64,000 nt of DNA from an uncultured Eubacterium sp. (GTDB taxonomy: Bacteria; Bacillota; Clostridia; Lachnospirales; Lachnospiraceae): contig CAKRDZ010000004.1 in the NCBI GenBank assembly GCA_934316845.1, positions 1-64,000 of the forward strand. The letters are read 5' to 3'. The notes under the pieces are model-generated. The model saw only the letters and a program-made list of their open reading frames with translations, did no database searches and had not been told where the DNA came from. A program made the position numbers and the translations under genes. Below, piece after piece: positions 43,048-51,884 of the stretch. Position 1 is the first letter of the stretch. Each line of letters opens with the position of its first letter.

Positions 43048-43080
43048 ATTATAGTATAACATAGGGCATTTCCTATGTTA
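43048..43080 (-). promoter_or_regulatory. Promoter with palindromic operator for the small peptide operon
   Basis: TATAAT on the minus strand (43053-43048), preceded by the perfect inverted repeat TAACATAGG-6-CCTATGTTA at 43080-43057, which covers the -35 and spacer. This is the position of a repressor or activator site. No regulator gene lies beside it. Confidence 0.6.
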
Positions 43081-43190
43081 ATAAATTTTTATATTTTTCT
43101 TTATGTTCCGAAAGGTAAACATAAAAATTTTCCTTTCCAAATTTTGGGAGTAATCACGAGGTAATCAGAACATTCTTTCGGTTTTTAAGC

Positions 43191-43216
43191 AAAAAACGAC
43201 GGTTTTCCGTCGTTTT
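43191..43216 (-). terminator. Terminator of tRNA-Ser
   Basis: AAAACGACGG, AAAA loop, CCGTCGTTTTTT on the minus strand, about 15 bases after the tRNA 3' end. Confidence 0.85.
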
Positions 43217-43231
43217 CAGCCATTTTTATAG

Positions 43232-43317
43232 CGGAGACGGAGGGATTCGAACCCTCGTGCCCGTGAAGGCAAAACGATTTCGAGTCGTTCTCGTTATGAC
43301 CACTTCGATACGTCTCC
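43232..43317 (-). tRNA. tRNA-Ser(CGA)
   Basis: An 86-nt class II tRNA. The acceptor stem pairs GGAGACG with CGTCTCC, the anticodon stem AACGA/TCGTT encloses CTCGAAA with anticodon CGA (serine codon UCG), a long variable arm follows (TGCCTTCACGGGCA), and the T arm is GAGGGTTCGAATCCCTC. CCA is not encoded. Confidence 0.97.
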
Positions 43318-43362
43318 GAATGTGCTTTTTGAAAAAAGCACCTCTATATTTGTAACATTTTT

Positions 43363-44340
43363 TCAAGCATTTGTCAATGCTTTTGTCAAAAAGAATTCTG
43401 CGATAAGAGTTTCCTGCATTCTTCCGGTCTTAAACCGTTCTTCCAGATCCGCCCGCAGTTCCAGGAGTTCCATCAGCCTTTCTCTGGTAAAGTGCCTTTC
43501 CTGGCTGCGGTATTTTTTTACTGTAAAGAAAGGGATTCCTGCTTTTGCTGCCAGATCACGATCCGACATACGCGGGCCAAGTTCTTTTACCTGCAATAAA
43601 ATATTGATATGACGGCCCAGCATATGCAGGATGCGAAGTGGCGGCTCTTTTAACTCCAGCAGGTCGGCGTAAAGAGTAAATACCTTCTCCTGCTGTCCCG
43701 CAATGACGGCGTCCATCATATCAAATAGTTTTCCCACGGTCTGACCGGAGCAGATACTCTCCACATCTTCTGCGGTAACCGCCTCTCTGTCTCCGGTATA
43801 ACCGATCAGTTTATCCAGTTCGCAGGATAAAAGATCCATCTGGAACCCTGCCCGCGACACAATGAGTTCCGCAGTATGTTTGGAAATTTTCTTTCCGTAC
43901 TGGGACAAATATCTCGCGATCCATGGCACCAGTTCGACTTCTGCGCGCAGTGTACACTCGGTAATGCAGCCGTGCTTTTGAATCCATTTATACAAACGAT
44001 TCCGCTTATCGATCTGTTTTTCCACAAAGACTACAAATGTAGTCTCTGGGAACTGCTCCAATACTTCCGGCAGATCATTTGCCTTTTTAAATGCCTGGCT
44101 GTTTTCGATCAGGATCAGACGTTTGTCCTGAAAAAACGGAAGCGTATTGCCGATCGACTGCATTTCTTCCACGGAAAATTTTTCTCCCTCAAAATAAGAG
44201 GCATTCATATCGTCTCCCGGCACAGACAGCGCCTGTTTTAATTTGTTTTTATAATTGCGGACCAGATACGCTTCTTCGCCATAAACCAGCTGAAAGCGGG
44301 AAAGATCGCCGTTTTTTAACTGGGCATCTATTGTCAGCAT
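43363..44340 (-). CDS. holA: DNA polymerase III delta subunit
   Basis: A 325-residue clamp-loader delta subunit, which opens the sliding clamp. The N-terminal region has FQLVYGEEAYLVRNYKNKLK, then LPFFQDKRLILIENSQAFKK and the VPWIARYLSQYGKKIS helix of domain II, typical of the family. ATG 44340 is preferred with GAGGTG before it. It follows comEC, the common order in Firmicutes. Confidence 0.92.
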   Translation of the reverse strand: MLTIDAQLKNGDLSRFQLVYGEEAYLVRNYKNKLKQALSVPGDDMNASYFEGEKFSVEEMQSIGNTLPFFQDKRLILIENSQAFKKANDLPEVLEQFPETTFVVFVEKQIDKRNRLYKWIQKHGCITECTLRAEVELVPWIARYLSQYGKKISKHTAELIVSRAGFQMDLLSCELDKLIGYTGDREAVTAEDVESICSGQTVGKLFDMMDAVIAGQQEKVFTLYADLLELKEPPLRILHMLGRHINILLQVKELGPRMSDRDLAAKAGIPFFTVKKYRSQERHFTRERLMELLELRADLEERFKTGRMQETLIAEFFLTKALTNA

Positions 44341-44399
44341 CGTTTCACCTCGTCTTCCTAAATTCACTCTTTTAAGTATAACACATCTGCCACATTCTC

Positions 44400-46577
44400 T
44401 CAATGCTTAAAATACCAGCATCGCTTCTGTCCCCTTCTGTATTCTGCAAATAATGCCCCTTTCTGCGCAGTATTCCAGTTTTTACAGGAAATATTTTCCA
44501 ATCGCTGCAGTGTTTCTTTTGCCGGATGACCGTACCGGTTGTCTGCTCCCGCAGAGATAAATCCATAACGCGGCCTGCATTTTTGCAAAAAAACTTCCGA
44601 AGAAGAATTTTTCGAGCCATGATGTCCCACTTTCAATATGTCATATCTTTTTCTTGGAAACGTGCTATTTTCTTCGCCGTGCACCCCCAGATCTCCAGTC
44701 GTCAAAATGGACAGATTTTTATAGGAAAGGTCAAAAACGAGAGAACAGTCATTGGCATCTTCCCACTCATACTCTGAAGCAGGATGAAGGCAGCGCAGCT
44801 GCATGTTTCCGCTTGTTATCTGCTGTCCCTTGCGCATTGCAGCCACCGGTATCTTTTTGGCAGTTACCGTCTGTACAAACTTTTGCAGTCCCTCTTCTTT
44901 CCTTTGCAGATTTGGAACAATGATCTGACAGATCGTGATCCCTTCCTTTTCCTGCCGTTCCGCCAATTCTTCTATCCCATTGACATGGTCTTCATCCCCA
45001 TGCGTGATAAAAACGCCGTCAACCTCATCTCTACCATAATATTTAAGCATTTTCGCAATCCGATATTTTCCAATCTCTTTTTCCGAAGTACTTCCCCCAT
45101 CTATTAAGTACGTTTGTTCTCCATTAAAAATACAGGCGCAGTCTCCCTGTCCGACATCCATCTGAATGTACAGAAATTCAAATGCCGGGCGGAAAGAACC
45201 AAGAACCAGACAGAGCGCCGCCACACTAAAAACGGTCTTTATCTTATCGCCATGCATTGCCCACACATACACGGATAGTAACAAAAAAACATAGTATATT
45301 ATTATCTTCCAAATCTCCGGCCGCCCTATGATCAAAGTATTTCCCGGAAGCACTTTGATCCCCTTGCAGACAAGTTCATAAAATGCCAGGATTCCGTGGG
45401 CAGAAGCCAGTATAAAGCCGCCGGCAGGCGGAATGATAAAGCAGAGTACACAGCCTAAAATACCGATTCCAAGCAGGGCAGACAAAAACGGCAGTAAGAC
45501 GAGATTGGCAATGACCGCATACGGACATATTTCATAGAAATACCAAAACATGACCGGAAGTGTCAGAAAAAATGTCCAGACGGTAGAAAGAAGCGTTTTC
45601 TGCCACTCTTTCATCTGTTTCTGTCTCTTGCTTGTCATCTCCTGATAAATCAAAATTCCACCGGCTGCGACAAAAGACAGGACAAAGCCGCACTGAAATA
45701 ACTGCAATGGATTTTGCAGCAGGATCACGCTTCCACTGATTGCCAGTGCCGTCAATCCATCGTACGGTTTTCCGGTATATCTTGCCACCAGTCGAATGCA
45801 TAACATCCACACTGCCCGCGACGTAGCTACCGGAAATCCCGTAAACTGCCCATACAACAGCAACAGCACCAGCGAAACGATGACGGCCGTTTTCATTGGA
45901 AGAAGATTTTTCCGCAGCCAGTCAAACAAAACCATCCCTAAAAGTGAAATATGTAAGCCCGATATCGCGAGCATATGGGCCACGCCGGTCTGCTGGTACA
46001 ATTCCTTGATGTCGCTGTCCAGCCGGGATTTGTCACCAAGAAGCATCGCTCCAAGCAGTCCTGCATCTCTTTCCCCCATCGCTGTGACAAGTTGCTGCAT
46101 CGCCTTATTCCGCCACTCATACAACAATTGTTTGACCGGATTGCTGGAGGAATCACGTATCCGTATATCCGACACAAACATGCGTGCATCCACCTGCATC
46201 GCCTCATAATACGAAAAGGCATCAAACTGTCCCGGATTTCCTGCCCGTTCAAAACTTTCTGCCTCTCCTGTTACCTGGATTTCATTTCCGATTTGGATAT
46301 GGGAAAATAAATTTTGATCTGATGTTTCATAAAGAAGTATTTTTCTCAAAGAACTTGTTTTATCTGCTTTTGTATACTGCGGTTCTACCTTAGATAACGT
46401 CAGTACTTTTGTCCCCGACGCCGTCCTCTGTATCGTTTCGACAACACCGCTGCATGTAAAGGCTTTCTGCTTCCAGGCCTCCCAGGAATTGTCCCGGAAC
46501 CGATTCCAGATAACAATCCCCAGCATGACAAGGAAAAAGAAAACCACCAATGGTCGATTGCTCCTTATTTGTTTCAT
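44400..46577 (-). CDS. comEC: ComEC/Rec2 DNA-uptake channel
   Basis: A polytopic membrane protein of about 725 residues that forms the channel carrying transforming DNA into the cytoplasm. Order: two N-terminal membrane helices with a DUF4131 (OB-like) domain, the central competence domain with many helices (GLLGAMLLGDKSRL, AISGLHISLLGMVLF), and a C-terminal metallo-beta-lactamase-like domain with FITHGDEDHVNGIEEL. It is full length. The start is uncertain: 46577 gives the usual beginning, while 46604 is also possible and overlaps the GerMN gene. Together with comEA it implies an intact uptake machine. Confidence 0.9.
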   Translation of the reverse strand: MKQIRSNRPLVVFFFLVMLGIVIWNRFRDNSWEAWKQKAFTCSGVVETIQRTASGTKVLTLSKVEPQYTKADKTSSLRKILLYETSDQNLFSHIQIGNEIQVTGEAESFERAGNPGQFDAFSYYEAMQVDARMFVSDIRIRDSSSNPVKQLLYEWRNKAMQQLVTAMGERDAGLLGAMLLGDKSRLDSDIKELYQQTGVAHMLAISGLHISLLGMVLFDWLRKNLLPMKTAVIVSLVLLLLYGQFTGFPVATSRAVWMLCIRLVARYTGKPYDGLTALAISGSVILLQNPLQLFQCGFVLSFVAAGGILIYQEMTSKRQKQMKEWQKTLLSTVWTFFLTLPVMFWYFYEICPYAVIANLVLLPFLSALLGIGILGCVLCFIIPPAGGFILASAHGILAFYELVCKGIKVLPGNTLIIGRPEIWKIIIYYVFLLLSVYVWAMHGDKIKTVFSVAALCLVLGSFRPAFEFLYIQMDVGQGDCACIFNGEQTYLIDGGSTSEKEIGKYRIAKMLKYYGRDEVDGVFITHGDEDHVNGIEELAERQEKEGITICQIIVPNLQRKEEGLQKFVQTVTAKKIPVAAMRKGQQITSGNMQLRCLHPASEYEWEDANDCSLVFDLSYKNLSILTTGDLGVHGEENSTFPRKRYDILKVGHHGSKNSSSEVFLQKCRPRYGFISAGADNRYGHPAKETLQRLENISCKNWNTAQKGALFAEYRRGQKRCWYFKH

Positions 46578-46587
46578 CCCCTTTTTT

Positions 46588-47499
46588 TCAGCCTTTACTG
46601 GCATCCTGAACCATATCCAGATTTCGTTCAAAAGAACCGGTAAAGTTTTTAATATCCCCGTACGTCTCCTGCTGCTCCCCGTCAATCGTAAACTGTACTT
46701 TACTTACATCGGAGAGTTCACATAACGTATTCACTATACTATAGATCACTACACTGCCGCTCACATCCGCCTGCATATTCATAAATTCTTTACTAAAATC
46801 CACATAACATACATGATCGCGGATTGTCAAAGAATTTAATTTTGTACCCGCAGGAATTGTATCCCTCACTTCGGAAGTATTGGCATCGGAAATCTTGTCA
46901 GGCCCTTCTAACAATTGTTCAATGAGCAGACGAGCCAGCGGTACTGTCATATCATGTGTTAATTTGGTTGAAATTTCCTGCATCTTTGTCCCATCATTGG
47001 ACGAAAAATACAAGGTTACATATTTTTCCTGTGTATATCCTTCCCCACCGACAGAATCCAGAAACGACAATTTACTCATAATGCCTACTTCTTCTCCATC
47101 CAGCATCAGCGGGTTTTCACCTACATAAAATTCAACATATTCTACACCATCCAACTGGCAAAGTGTTTTTACAATAGATGCGCGGTTCAGCACTTCATCA
47201 ATCTTATCCTGATTATAATAAGAAGACAAAAACGTAACCGTCAGTTGTTTTTCCTTTAATTGGAAATCATCGACAGCCACCCATTTTTTAAAACAATTAA
47301 GCAACTCCTGTATGATCGCGACGTTATCTTCTCTGTCTGACTGAATTTCATAGTTTGCGGACTGGAGTCCGGATCCGTCTTCTGCCATCTGATACAGCGT
47401 AATATTACCGGTTTGATCCGGATTTACCGTCCTCTGGCAGCCACAGCACAACACAAAGACACATACTAACACACACAAAAAACGAATTTGTCTCATCAT
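46588..47499 (-). CDS. GerMN-domain lipoprotein
   Basis: A 303-residue lipoprotein (VLCCGC lipobox near residue 20) with two GerMN (sporulation/spore germination GerM-like) domains, about residues 30-160 and 165-290; the second shows RLLIEQLLEGP and KLNSLTIRDHVCYVDFSKEF. GGAGG precedes the ATG, which overlaps the histidine kinase stop. The order regulator-kinase-GerMN lipoprotein mirrors mtrA-mtrB-lpqB of Actinobacteria, where the lipoprotein modulates the kinase, so it may be a sensor partner (inference). Confidence 0.85.
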   Translation of the reverse strand: MMRQIRFLCVLVCVFVLCCGCQRTVNPDQTGNITLYQMAEDGSGLQSANYEIQSDREDNVAIIQELLNCFKKWVAVDDFQLKEKQLTVTFLSSYYNQDKIDEVLNRASIVKTLCQLDGVEYVEFYVGENPLMLDGEEVGIMSKLSFLDSVGGEGYTQEKYVTLYFSSNDGTKMQEISTKLTHDMTVPLARLLIEQLLEGPDKISDANTSEVRDTIPAGTKLNSLTIRDHVCYVDFSKEFMNMQADVSGSVVIYSIVNTLCELSDVSKVQFTIDGEQQETYGDIKNFTGSFERNLDMVQDASKG

Positions 47500-48959
47500 G
47501 AATTTCCTCCTTGTGCCTGATAGATCAACGGAATTCTCACAGCAAACGTCGTACCCTGTTTTTCCACGCTATGTACTTTGATCGAACCGCGGTGCAGCAA
47601 TATCGCATTTCTCGTGATGGCAAGTCCCAGACCATTTCCGCCGGTTTCCCGCGACCGTGCTTTATCTACCCGGTAAAACCGTTCAAAAATATGATCCTGT
47701 AATTCTTCCGGTATTCCTACTCCGGAGTCTGCCACACGCAGATAGAAAAACTTATGATCTGCGTTTAACGTAACTTTAACCCAGCCGTTATCGAAATTAT
47801 ATTTTACCGCATTTTCGATAATATTGGTAAACGCCATCCCCAGTTTTACACTGTCGATCTGCGCACTTACCGGCCGCACACTTTCATAGATGATCTCTAT
47901 ATTACGCTTTGACGCGATCGGTGTAATTCCTTTTAAAATGCCCTCAATAAATTCATTGATGTTGATTTCTTCTATCGACATCTGAACCGCAGACTTGTCC
48001 ATTTTTACAAGAGACAGCAGGTCATTGACAATCTTATTCATGCGGTCAAGTTCCTGATTGATATCTCCCATAAATTCACGGTACAATTCCACCGGAACAT
48101 CTTCCTGCATCGTCAGCGATTCTGCCAGAACCTTGATCGAAGTGATCGGCGTCTTCAATTCATGCGATACGTTAGAGACAAATTCCTGACGCGAATCTTC
48201 CAGATTCTGCACCTTGGTAAGCATCGAATTGATCGCATCCGAGATCTGTTCTACTTCAATATTATCACGAACTTCCATCTGCTCGCTGAAATCTCCGGAC
48301 TCCACATGTCCGATCGAACGGATCACGCCTTTTAACGGTTTTACAAACCGCCCGGAATAAATCCAGGAAATAACAATAATGTTTACTGCCAAAAGCAGGA
48401 TAATCGAAATGCTTACCGTGCGAATATTATCATAGAGCGTTTGAATCGACTGGAATGAAAAATTCATCACGATCACACCGTAAACCGACTTATGATCTGC
48501 ACTATCCACCGGGAGATAAATTTCCACATTGTTCTTGTGCTGGTTTACAATTTTCGTTGTTTCCCCACGAAAACACTGAATTACCTCCGGTAAAACAACG
48601 ATGCCTCCCTCTTCCAGTCCATAAGTATCACGCACCACCTTCAGTCTCGAATCAATGATGAGAATTCTTCCATCATACATATCCGAAACTTGTGACAATT
48701 CCGTATCCACTTTTTCACTCTGTTCTCCTGCCGCCGTCAAATACCCTGAACCAACGATCAGATTTGAGATCACGTTTCCTCTTACCTGTATCTCGGAAAC
48801 ACGCTGGCTGATGCTCCGCGTACGGTATACATTCAAAAATACAATCGAAAAGATGATAAGAGGAATAATGCCAATTATTACCAATGCTCCCAGACTCTGA
48901 ACACGCATACTTTTAAATTGATGAAAAAAACTTTTAAGCTTGGAAATAATAACCAACAC
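47496..48959 (-). CDS. Sensor histidine kinase
   Basis: A membrane kinase of about 487 residues. Order: transmembrane helix (LGALVIIGIIPLIIFSIVFL), an extracellular dCACHE/PAS-like sensor, a second membrane helix near residue 180, HAMP, HisKA with the phospho-accepting histidine in FVSNVSHELKTPITS, and a HATPase domain (NIIENAVKYN, DSGVGIPEE, GNGLGLAI). The layout matches WalK/PhoR-type kinases. The start is uncertain: GTG 48959 overlaps the regulator gene, ATG 48908 is the alternative, and neither has a clear ribosome site. Confidence 0.9.
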   Translation of the reverse strand: MLVIISKLKSFFHQFKSMRVQSLGALVIIGIIPLIIFSIVFLNVYRTRSISQRVSEIQVRGNVISNLIVGSGYLTAAGEQSEKVDTELSQVSDMYDGRILIIDSRLKVVRDTYGLEEGGIVVLPEVIQCFRGETTKIVNQHKNNVEIYLPVDSADHKSVYGVIVMNFSFQSIQTLYDNIRTVSISIILLLAVNIIVISWIYSGRFVKPLKGVIRSIGHVESGDFSEQMEVRDNIEVEQISDAINSMLTKVQNLEDSRQEFVSNVSHELKTPITSIKVLAESLTMQEDVPVELYREFMGDINQELDRMNKIVNDLLSLVKMDKSAVQMSIEEININEFIEGILKGITPIASKRNIEIIYESVRPVSAQIDSVKLGMAFTNIIENAVKYNFDNGWVKVTLNADHKFFYLRVADSGVGIPEELQDHIFERFYRVDKARSRETGGNGLGLAITRNAILLHRGSIKVHSVEKQGTTFAVRIPLIYQAQGGNS

Positions 48960-49626
48960 CCCATTTTGTATGTATAAATTTAGGTTCACTTGGTGTCTTT
49001 TCAATCTTTTCACGCAAGCGTCTTACATGAACATCTACGGTTCTGACATCCCCCAGATATTCATATCCCCAGACATCATTTAACAGCTTTTCTCTGCTGT
49101 AAACCTTGTTCGGATTATTCATCAAAAGTTCAAGCAGATCAAACTCTTTCACGGTTAAATTCACTTCTTTTTCATCAATAAATACTCGTCTGCTGTCCGT
49201 ATCGACTTTCATATCTCCAAAAATACGAATCGACGAATTTTCCTGCTCTTTGGCCTCGCGTTTGGAACTACGGCGCATAATGGCTTTGATACGGGCTTTT
49301 ACTTCCAGAATATTAAATGGCTTGGTAATGTAATCGTCTGCGCCATACTCAAGTCCAAGAATCTTATCCATGTCCTCACCCTTTGCTGTGAGCATGATGA
49401 TCGGCACGTCGGAAAACTCCCGTACCTGCTGGCACACCTCAAACCCCGAGAGTTTCGGAAGCATGACATCCAATAAAACCACATCATATGTATTTTGTTT
49501 GATCGCATTCAATGCCTCTTCTCCATCATAAGCACAATCTACATCCATACTGTCTTGTTCAAGACTAAACCGCAGTCCTTTGACAATCATCTTCTCGTCA
49601 TCCACTACCAAAACTTTCTTTGCCAT
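48934..49626 (-). CDS. OmpR/PhoB-family response regulator
   Basis: A 230-residue regulator: receiver domain with VVDDEKM, phospho-acceptor aspartate in DVVLLDVMLP and LTAKGEDMDK, then a winged-helix DNA-binding domain (LTVKEFDLLELLMNNPNKVYSR, VDVHVRRLREKIE). ATG 49626 is used because a purine-rich GGAAAGGAAG lies before it. It overlaps the end of comEA upstream only through the discarded longer start; the genes are 43 bp apart. It is paired with the downstream kinase. Confidence 0.93.
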   Translation of the reverse strand: MAKKVLVVDDEKMIVKGLRFSLEQDSMDVDCAYDGEEALNAIKQNTYDVVLLDVMLPKLSGFEVCQQVREFSDVPIIMLTAKGEDMDKILGLEYGADDYITKPFNILEVKARIKAIMRRSSKREAKEQENSSIRIFGDMKVDTDSRRVFIDEKEVNLTVKEFDLLELLMNNPNKVYSREKLLNDVWGYEYLGDVRTVDVHVRRLREKIEKTPSEPKFIHTKWGVGYYFQA

Positions 49627-49669
49627 CTGCTTTCTTCCTTTCCCGTTTCCATTCTTCTCTATTCCTGTT

Positions 49670-50251
49670 TTATACACATATCTGTGATTTGATCTTATCA
49701 AAAACCCCTTCCTTGATTCCCGGAATGTTCATCAAATCCTCTGTTTTTTGAAATTTCCCCTTTTCTTCCCGATATGCTATGATTGCAACTGCCTTTGCTT
49801 CTCCAATACCGGACAATGTCATCAACTGTTCTTTCGTCGCCGTATTCAGATTCACTTTTCCCGCTTCCACCTGCTCTTCCTGCTGTCCTTTCGTTTCCTT
49901 TGAATCCTTCTGCGAAGCGATTGTAAGCTGGGTACCGTCTTCTACAATTTCTGCCTGATTGACCTCCGTGGTAACGGCATCTTTCGTAAAACCGCCGGCT
50001 TTTTCCACCACTTCGATCACACGCGGTTTTTTCTGAAATGTATATACACCGGGCTTTTTTACCGCACCTACGATGTGTATATAAATCCGGCCGTCTTCAT
50101 TCTCCGTAGTTTGCTGGGACAAACCATCGTTCGTCTCCTCTGACACGATCGTTTCTGTCGTCTGCACACTTTTTCCCTGATACAGCCAGATTCCACCGCA
50201 AAGTAAGATACCGGCAATTGCCAGAAGCATTACTATTTTATTCTGTTTCAT
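49670..50251 (-). CDS. comEA: ComEA competence DNA-binding protein
   Basis: A 193-residue membrane-anchored DNA receptor for transformation. An N-terminal membrane helix (about 7-24) is followed by an SLBB domain (YIHIVGAVKKPGVYTF, QLTIASQ) and a C-terminal helix-hairpin-helix pair (VNLNTATKEQLMTLSGIGEAKA, and NIPGIKEGVF). All parts expected of ComEA are present. It leads the com cluster and is separated from comEC by a two-component pair and a lipoprotein, rather than directly adjacent as in Bacillus. Confidence 0.92.
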   Translation of the reverse strand: MKQNKIVMLLAIAGILLCGGIWLYQGKSVQTTETIVSEETNDGLSQQTTENEDGRIYIHIVGAVKKPGVYTFQKKPRVIEVVEKAGGFTKDAVTTEVNQAEIVEDGTQLTIASQKDSKETKGQQEEQVEAGKVNLNTATKEQLMTLSGIGEAKAVAIIAYREEKGKFQKTEDLMNIPGIKEGVFDKIKSQICV

Positions 50252-50350
50252 AGGTCATTCCTCTCATTTCCGGGAACAACAAACAAAAATGCACATCTTT
50301 ATTGTAATACTGAAATCAGTTTTTTACAACCAAAATTTTCAGTTTTTTTC

Positions 50351-50797
50351 TCATTTCCATTTAAATGTAATAATGCCCGCGATCATTACAACCAGACCTA
50401 TGATCTTGCGCCATTCAAACGGCTGCTTATCAACGCCAAAGACACCCATCAGTTCGATCAGATATGCGACGATCAGCTGCGCTGTAACAATAAACATGAC
50501 CGCTCTCGCCGGCCCGCATTGATTCATCGCCTGAATTACCGTATACGTGATAAAAGCTCCGATTGCGCCACCTAACAGCATATATTTGGGCTGCACATGA
50601 AACAGACTCGACACCGCCCCCTCTTTTCCGGTAAAAAACCATGCCAGAACACATACCACAAATGCCGTGATCTGTACAAACGCTGCCGACAGCCAGATAC
50701 TGCTCTGCTTTGTCACTTCCGCATTAAATACCCCCTGGACACTCATCAAGGCTCCGGATATCAATCCAATAATAATTCCCCACATAAAAACAGCCAT
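50351..50797 (-). CDS. YdcZ-type (DMT superfamily) small membrane transporter
   Basis: A 148-residue integral membrane protein with five hydrophobic helices and the family opening GLISGALMSVQGVFNAE (DUF606/YdcZ). Members are thought to export or import small solutes; the substrate is unknown. Two in-frame ATGs are possible, 50797 and 50785. The first lies inside an 11-bp hairpin arm with the ribosome site in the loop. It has its own predicted promoter downstream of gpsA. Confidence 0.8.
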   Translation of the reverse strand: MAVFMWGIIIGLISGALMSVQGVFNAEVTKQSSIWLSAAFVQITAFVVCVLAWFFTGKEGAVSSLFHVQPKYMLLGGAIGAFITYTVIQAMNQCGPARAVMFIVTAQLIVAYLIELMGVFGVDKQPFEWRKIIGLVVMIAGIITFKWK

Positions 50798-50827
50798 CCT
50801 TCCTTTTTTCGATAGTATGGCTGTTTT
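50787..50827 (-). promoter_or_regulatory. Hairpin that hides the start codon of the YdcZ-type gene
   Basis: On the minus strand AAAACAGCCAT (50827-50817) is a perfect 11-base complement of ATGGCTGTTTT (50797-50787), which begins with the start codon. The ribosome site AAGGAAGG lies in the 19-base loop. The upstream arm overlaps the predicted -10 region. Confidence 0.5.
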
Positions 50828-50843
50828 CTTTCGTTTTATTCAA
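50814..50843 (-). promoter_or_regulatory. Possible sigma-A promoter of the YdcZ-type gene
   Basis: TTGAAT, 18 bases, CATACT on the minus strand. A start about 7 bases later would leave out the upstream hairpin arm. Confidence 0.4.
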
Positions 50844-50850
50844 ATATTCT

Positions 50851-50873
50851 CCGGAAAACTCATGTTTTTCCGG
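50851..50873 (-). other. Hairpin just after gpsA
   Basis: A perfect 8-bp stem CCGGAAAA / TTTTCCGG with a 7-base loop. The following bases are A+T-rich but lack a U-run, so termination would be weak at best. Confidence 0.55.
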
Positions 50874-50876
50874 TTT

Positions 50877-51884
50877 TTACCATCCAAGCGTACGATATTC
50901 ACTCACGCGGTCACGCATAAGAAGTTCTTTTAATGCCTGTTTTGTCGTCTTTCCCTGGAATAATACGGCATTGATCTGTTCTACGATCGGCATCGAAACA
51001 TGATAACGGTTTGCCAGTGCCATCGCCGCCTGCGCGCAGTTTACCCCTTCCACAACCTGCTTGATCTCTGCTTTTGCTTCTTCCAGCGTCTTTCCTTTTC
51101 CGAGAAGATAACCACAGTTATGATTGCGGCTGTGCTTGCTTGTACACGTTACAATAAGATCTCCGATTCCGGATAAGCCAAAAAATGTCTCCATTTTTCC
51201 GCCAAGCTCCACTCCGAGACGGCTGATCTCCAGGATACCGCGTGTCATCAGTGCCGCTTTGGTATTATCACCAAGTTCCATACCATCTAACATACCGGCT
51301 GCCAGCGCAATCACATTTTTCAAAGAACCACCGAGTTCAATGCCGATCATATCCGGACTGATGTATACACGGAAACACTCACTCATAAATACATCCTGAA
51401 TAAATACACCGGTTTTCTCGGATTTCGCTCCAACTACAACTGTAGTAGGCACGCCTTTGGAAACCTCTTCCGCATGACTCGGTCCGGAAAGCACAGCGAC
51501 ATCTGCCATCGGAAGTACATCCGAAAGCACTTCGCAAAGTGTCATCAACGTCTTGTCCTCGATACCTTTTCCGACATTGACAATAATCTGTCCGTCACGG
51601 ATAAATGGTTTTGCCAGTTCTGCTGTCGAACGGACAAATGGCGAAGCCACGGAAAATACAATAATATCCTGACCAGTGCAGGCTTTTTCAAGGTCATCTT
51701 CAATCTCAATGCTGTCCGGAAGTTTTACTCCCGGAAGACGGTCTACATGCTCTCTCTTTTCCCGAAGCATATCCGTCTCAGATTTGATCTTTGACCAGAT
51801 TGTTACCTTATGTCCATTATTCGCACATAAAATTGCTAACGCCGTTCCCCAGCTTCCTGCACCCAAAAAACTAATTTTCTTCAC
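50877..51884 (-). CDS. gpsA: Glycerol-3-phosphate dehydrogenase [NAD(P)+]
   Basis: A 335-residue enzyme making sn-glycerol 3-phosphate for phospholipids. The Rossmann motif is ISFLGAGSWGTALA, with SGPSHAEEV and the catalytic lysine region GGSLKNVIALAAGMLDG. The start is GTG 51884 with GGAG 7 bases before it; it overlaps the plsY end by 14 bp. GpsA product is the substrate of PlsY, so the coupling makes metabolic sense. Confidence 0.94.
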   Translation of the reverse strand: MKKISFLGAGSWGTALAILCANNGHKVTIWSKIKSETDMLREKREHVDRLPGVKLPDSIEIEDDLEKACTGQDIIVFSVASPFVRSTAELAKPFIRDGQIIVNVGKGIEDKTLMTLCEVLSDVLPMADVAVLSGPSHAEEVSKGVPTTVVVGAKSEKTGVFIQDVFMSECFRVYISPDMIGIELGGSLKNVIALAAGMLDGMELGDNTKAALMTRGILEISRLGVELGGKMETFFGLSGIGDLIVTCTSKHSRNHNCGYLLGKGKTLEEAKAEIKQVVEGVNCAQAAMALANRYHVSMPIVEQINAVLFQGKTTKQALKELLMRDRVSEYRTLGW

